The notes beneath the pieces were generated by a model. It was not told where the DNA came from and ran no database searches. It saw nothing but the letters and a program-made list of their open reading frames with translations. From the NCBI GenBank assembly GCA_012837935.1, contig DUQG01000076.1:1-64000 (forward strand): a DNA stretch of 64,000 nt, written 5' to 3'. A program made the translations under genes and the position numbers. Below, piece by piece: positions 61,689 through 64,000 of the stretch (positions are counted from its first letter, which is position 1; each line of letters opens with the position of its first letter). Source of the stretch: Bacteroidales bacterium (GTDB taxonomy: Bacteria > Bacteroidota > Bacteroidia > Bacteroidales > Paludibacteraceae).

Positions 61689-63674
61689 CTAGTTTAGTTT
61701 CTCTATAAACTTAATCATCGAATTTCCCAACTCAGTTTTTCTATCAATATGTCCGAGAACTTCTTGCACAAATGGATTTTTCTCGAAACTACCTCGTACA
61801 TTTTCAAAGTCTTTTTGTTTTTGAGCGTCATCGCCATCCAACCCAAAACTAGTCATGGAGGCTAAGTTAAACTCTTTTTTAGCGTCCTCATAAAGCATTT
61901 TATCCAAGCTCACAACCGACTCGCGCCATAGTTCAATAAAATCTATAATTTCTTTTTTGCTAACTTGATTAATTGGTTTTTTCCAATATTTTTCCAATTT
62001 TTCTTGAGCCCAAATCCACTCAAGTTCATAGTAATTGTTGTGTAATAGCCAGCATTCTTCTAAAATTTGTTTTAGCGTAATTTGATTATTTTCTATCTTA
62101 TCAAGTAGAGCATTGACTTCATTTTTCGGAGCTATCATGCCTGCCAAATCAATCCATTCACCCAAACCTTTGTTATTTTCAGAAACAAGTTTTGATTGAA
62201 GGTCAGAAAAATTGGTCGGTTTGGTTTTTTCTATTCTGCTAATCAGTGAGTTGCCTAAAAATTTGTAAATACCTAATCTGTATAAACACAATCCTTTTTT
62301 CAAAGCAGAGTTGTTAATTTTACAATTTTGATAAGCATAAATTTCTGAGGTTTCACCGGAAATTTTTTGCAGATTTTCCAACACTTCAATTCCTTTATAC
62401 ATTTTGTGAATAGTATAAGGACTTAGCAGGTTGAAGTTTATAGGGTCTAGTTTTTCTAAATCGGTTCTACTGTCTCTACGTGGCCATTTCTGCGCATCTC
62501 GAATAGTCCCTACACTTCTAAGATTAATTCCCGGAACCAAAATACTTTCCGTAGCATTTTCTATCAGGTATGAAAATGGCAAATTTGTAGTGTCGGAGTG
62601 TGATGTGTGGCGTCCCATTACTAAGGTAAAAGCTCCGATTTTGGCTGGCCAAAGGATATAAGAATCACTTGTGGTTTTAGAACCTCGCTCCACTACACCT
62701 TGATGTATCGGTCCTAACTTGTACATATGATTGCTTTGGTTTGAACCACTTCCGGCGTTAAGAAAGGAATACATACCGGCTATCAGAAGGCTTGATTTGT
62801 GGTGCGAAACTGTATAAGGACCCGCAAAAACTGCAGTAGCTTCGCCGTGAAAACCTTGACAATTGGCAAAGAAAACCGAATTGACAGCAGAATAATGTTT
62901 ATCCATTATGCAACCTTGTCCGATAAAGCAATCCGCAATCAGCGTAGAATCTGTTATTTTTACTCCCGAACTAGCTATAAAGTTTTTGCATTTTACTCCC
63001 GAACCTATTTTTACAGGCGCAGATATATTACTGTTAACCGAACCGTTTTTTAAGCTGGAAGTTCCTTGTATGCTCGCACAATCGCCTACCCAAACATTTT
63101 TTAATCTACCGCAATTGATGATTTTTACGTTATTCCCAATTCGCCCCATAGTGCTACTTACACTGTCCGTATATTCATCAATCATGTTTTGCAAGCGCGT
63201 AATCATTTCGGGTCTATGGCGATAAAATGTTAAAATATAAGCCAATGGAGCTGAAAGATGATTGAAAATAGGAATTTCTCTGCCGCCGGTTTCGTTCATT
63301 ACAGTTACTCGAATGCCATTACCAAAGCTTGATTTACCTTCTACAAAGATTATATTGGTGTTTTCAATATAAGTTTCATCGCCTATTTCATAATTAGCAA
63401 TGTAATTATGTATTTTGTCGATAAAAACATCGTTACCAATAGTGCAATTATGGATAGAAGCATTATAGATGCCGCTGTGTTTTTTGAAGCCACCTTCCAT
63501 CTCAAACACTTTATCGAACCTTCCTAATTTTACATTTCCGGAAAAGTGAACATTCGCTACAAATTCGGGGATAAACTCTTTAGTAACAAGTACGTTGCTC
63601 CAGTTTTCTGCCGTACAGCCATAAACTACTAAGGTGGCAATTTCTTTATCTGTTAGGTTTCTGTAGTTTGTCAT
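61689..63674 (-). CDS. DUF4954 family protein (left-handed beta-helix)
   Basis: 661 residues, cytosolic, no signal. Residues ~40-360 consist of imperfect hexapeptide repeats ([IV]G..., e.g. NCTIGNDVFIDKIHNYIANYEIGDETYIENTNI and IGNNVKIINCGRLKNVWVG), a left-handed beta-helix as in sugar acyltransferases. The C-terminal ~250 residues are helical with motifs such as LDPINFNLLSPYTIHKMYKGIEVLENLQ. The family is Bacteroidetes-rich and uncharacterised; a nucleotide-sugar or acyl transfer role is plausible. No operon partners seen. Confidence 0.85.
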   Translation of the reverse strand: MTNYRNLTDKEIATLVVYGCTAENWSNVLVTKEFIPEFVANVHFSGNVKLGRFDKVFEMEGGFKKHSGIYNASIHNCTIGNDVFIDKIHNYIANYEIGDETYIENTNIIFVEGKSSFGNGIRVTVMNETGGREIPIFNHLSAPLAYILTFYRHRPEMITRLQNMIDEYTDSVSSTMGRIGNNVKIINCGRLKNVWVGDCASIQGTSSLKNGSVNSNISAPVKIGSGVKCKNFIASSGVKITDSTLIADCFIGQGCIMDKHYSAVNSVFFANCQGFHGEATAVFAGPYTVSHHKSSLLIAGMYSFLNAGSGSNQSNHMYKLGPIHQGVVERGSKTTSDSYILWPAKIGAFTLVMGRHTSHSDTTNLPFSYLIENATESILVPGINLRSVGTIRDAQKWPRRDSRTDLEKLDPINFNLLSPYTIHKMYKGIEVLENLQKISGETSEIYAYQNCKINNSALKKGLCLYRLGIYKFLGNSLISRIEKTKPTNFSDLQSKLVSENNKGLGEWIDLAGMIAPKNEVNALLDKIENNQITLKQILEECWLLHNNYYELEWIWAQEKLEKYWKKPINQVSKKEIIDFIELWRESVVSLDKMLYEDAKKEFNLASMTSFGLDGDDAQKQKDFENVRGSFEKNPFVQEVLGHIDRKTELGNSMIKFIEKLN

Positions 63675-63698
63675 ATTGTTTTATTGTTTTAAGTCTCT

Positions 63699-63895
63699 TT
63701 CCCCTTCAGGACTTCTCCCTCAAGGGGAAGAAGTATGAATGAAGAGCAGTGCTGTAGATGTTTTTATACTTCATTTTTTATTGTCAGCTTCCGACTATCG
63801 TCTTCTATCTTTTTTATCTATCTATCTTTTTTATCTATCTATCTATCTGTCTGTCTAATCGTCTGAGAATCTAATAATCTAATAATCTAATTTAT
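63699..63895. repeat. Hairpin and tetranucleotide repeats at the right edge
   Basis: 63699-63729: TTCCCCTT/AAGGGGAA hairpin inside CCCCTTCAGG...CTCAAGGGGAA text. 63813-63895: ATCT tetranucleotide tracts (with CTGT variants) followed by AATCTAAT units. The gap 63675-63936 has no ORF. Confidence 0.6.
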
Positions 63896-63936
63896 TATCA
63901 AACTAATCAAAAAATCATAAAAAATCACAGTTCAGA

Positions 63937-64000
63937 CTACTTTAATGTCGTCTCAATCACAGAAATTCCTATCTGTCTATTTAGTCCGACAATCGGCGAA
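63937..64000 (-). CDS. C-terminal end of an unidentified protein (truncated by window edge)
   Basis: On the minus strand one frame is open from the edge to TAG at 63937-63939, reading ...SPIVGLNRQIGISVIETTLK. The other two frames stop early. The composition looks like real coding sequence, but the fragment is too short to identify. It lies upstream of the DUF4954 gene on the same strand. Confidence 0.45.
   Translation of the reverse strand, partial: SPIVGLNRQIGISVIETTLK

Overview
The window is a 64 kb piece of an AT-rich Bacteroidetes chromosome, most likely order Bacteroidales. The gene content supports this: a MurF-alanine racemase fusion, PPi-dependent phosphofructokinase, a DUF4295 gene directly after rpmB-rpmG, DUF4954, DUF4890, DUF4827, DUF6913 and WbqC-like proteins, and a fused aspartokinase-homoserine dehydrogenase. 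So do the promoters, which follow the Bacteroidetes pattern TTTG-N19-21-TAnnTTTG. Genus cannot be fixed from this. Almost everything is chromosomal housekeeping on both strands; there is no integrase, transposase, prophage or CRISPR array.

Layout. 0-9 kb (minus): ilvE, then a dapB-lepB-wbqC operon into which a type II restriction-modification cassette (HTH-m4C methyltransferase, TdeIII-like nuclease, a 58-aa ORF) is inserted, then aroB and a CoA-binding protein. 9-12 kb (plus): an ArsR regulator with a clear operator, three small Cys-rich membrane or metal-binding proteins, two tandem periplasmic thioredoxins and a DUF4890 protein. 12-16.5 kb (minus): pfp and two tandem paralogous envelope proteins. 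16.6-32.4 kb (plus): an unassigned structured-RNA candidate, a sigma-54 activator without receiver, lptE, secG, a TRIC-type channel, DUF3109, cinA, rpmB-rpmG-DUF4295, ftsY, rimO, HU, a membrane-spanning HU-LysM fusion, murF-alr, a Usp-like protein and divIC. 32.5-43 kb (minus): two lipoproteins, dapA, DUF6913, ligA, a LolC/E-like permease and purL. 43.4-53.6 kb: an outer-membrane barrel (plus), then minus-strand lipid kinase, aroC, glmM, DUF4827, FKBP lipoprotein, thrA; tRNA-Arg (plus); fabH, rpmF and DUF177 (minus). 53.7-64 kb: an orphan histidine kinase, era, a YqjD/E/K-like trio, wbuC, a broken sugar-transferase gene, a Wzi-like protein, coaE and DUF4954.

The genes serve amino-acid synthesis (lysine, threonine, branched-chain, aromatic), cell-wall and envelope assembly, translation and surface polysaccharide. 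The sugar transferase carries both a T8 frameshift and a Trp-to-TAG nonsense change, so the polysaccharide pathway here may be off.

The most unusual material is (i) the HU-acidic linker-TM-LysM protein, which could link nucleoid and cell wall; (ii) the ArsR/thiol operon with tandem thioredoxins; (iii) the restriction-modification insertion in the lysine/secretion operon; (iv) the structured-RNA candidate at 16.6 kb; and (v) several families of intergenic palindromic repeats with shared geometry, plus short-period degenerate repeats at gene borders.
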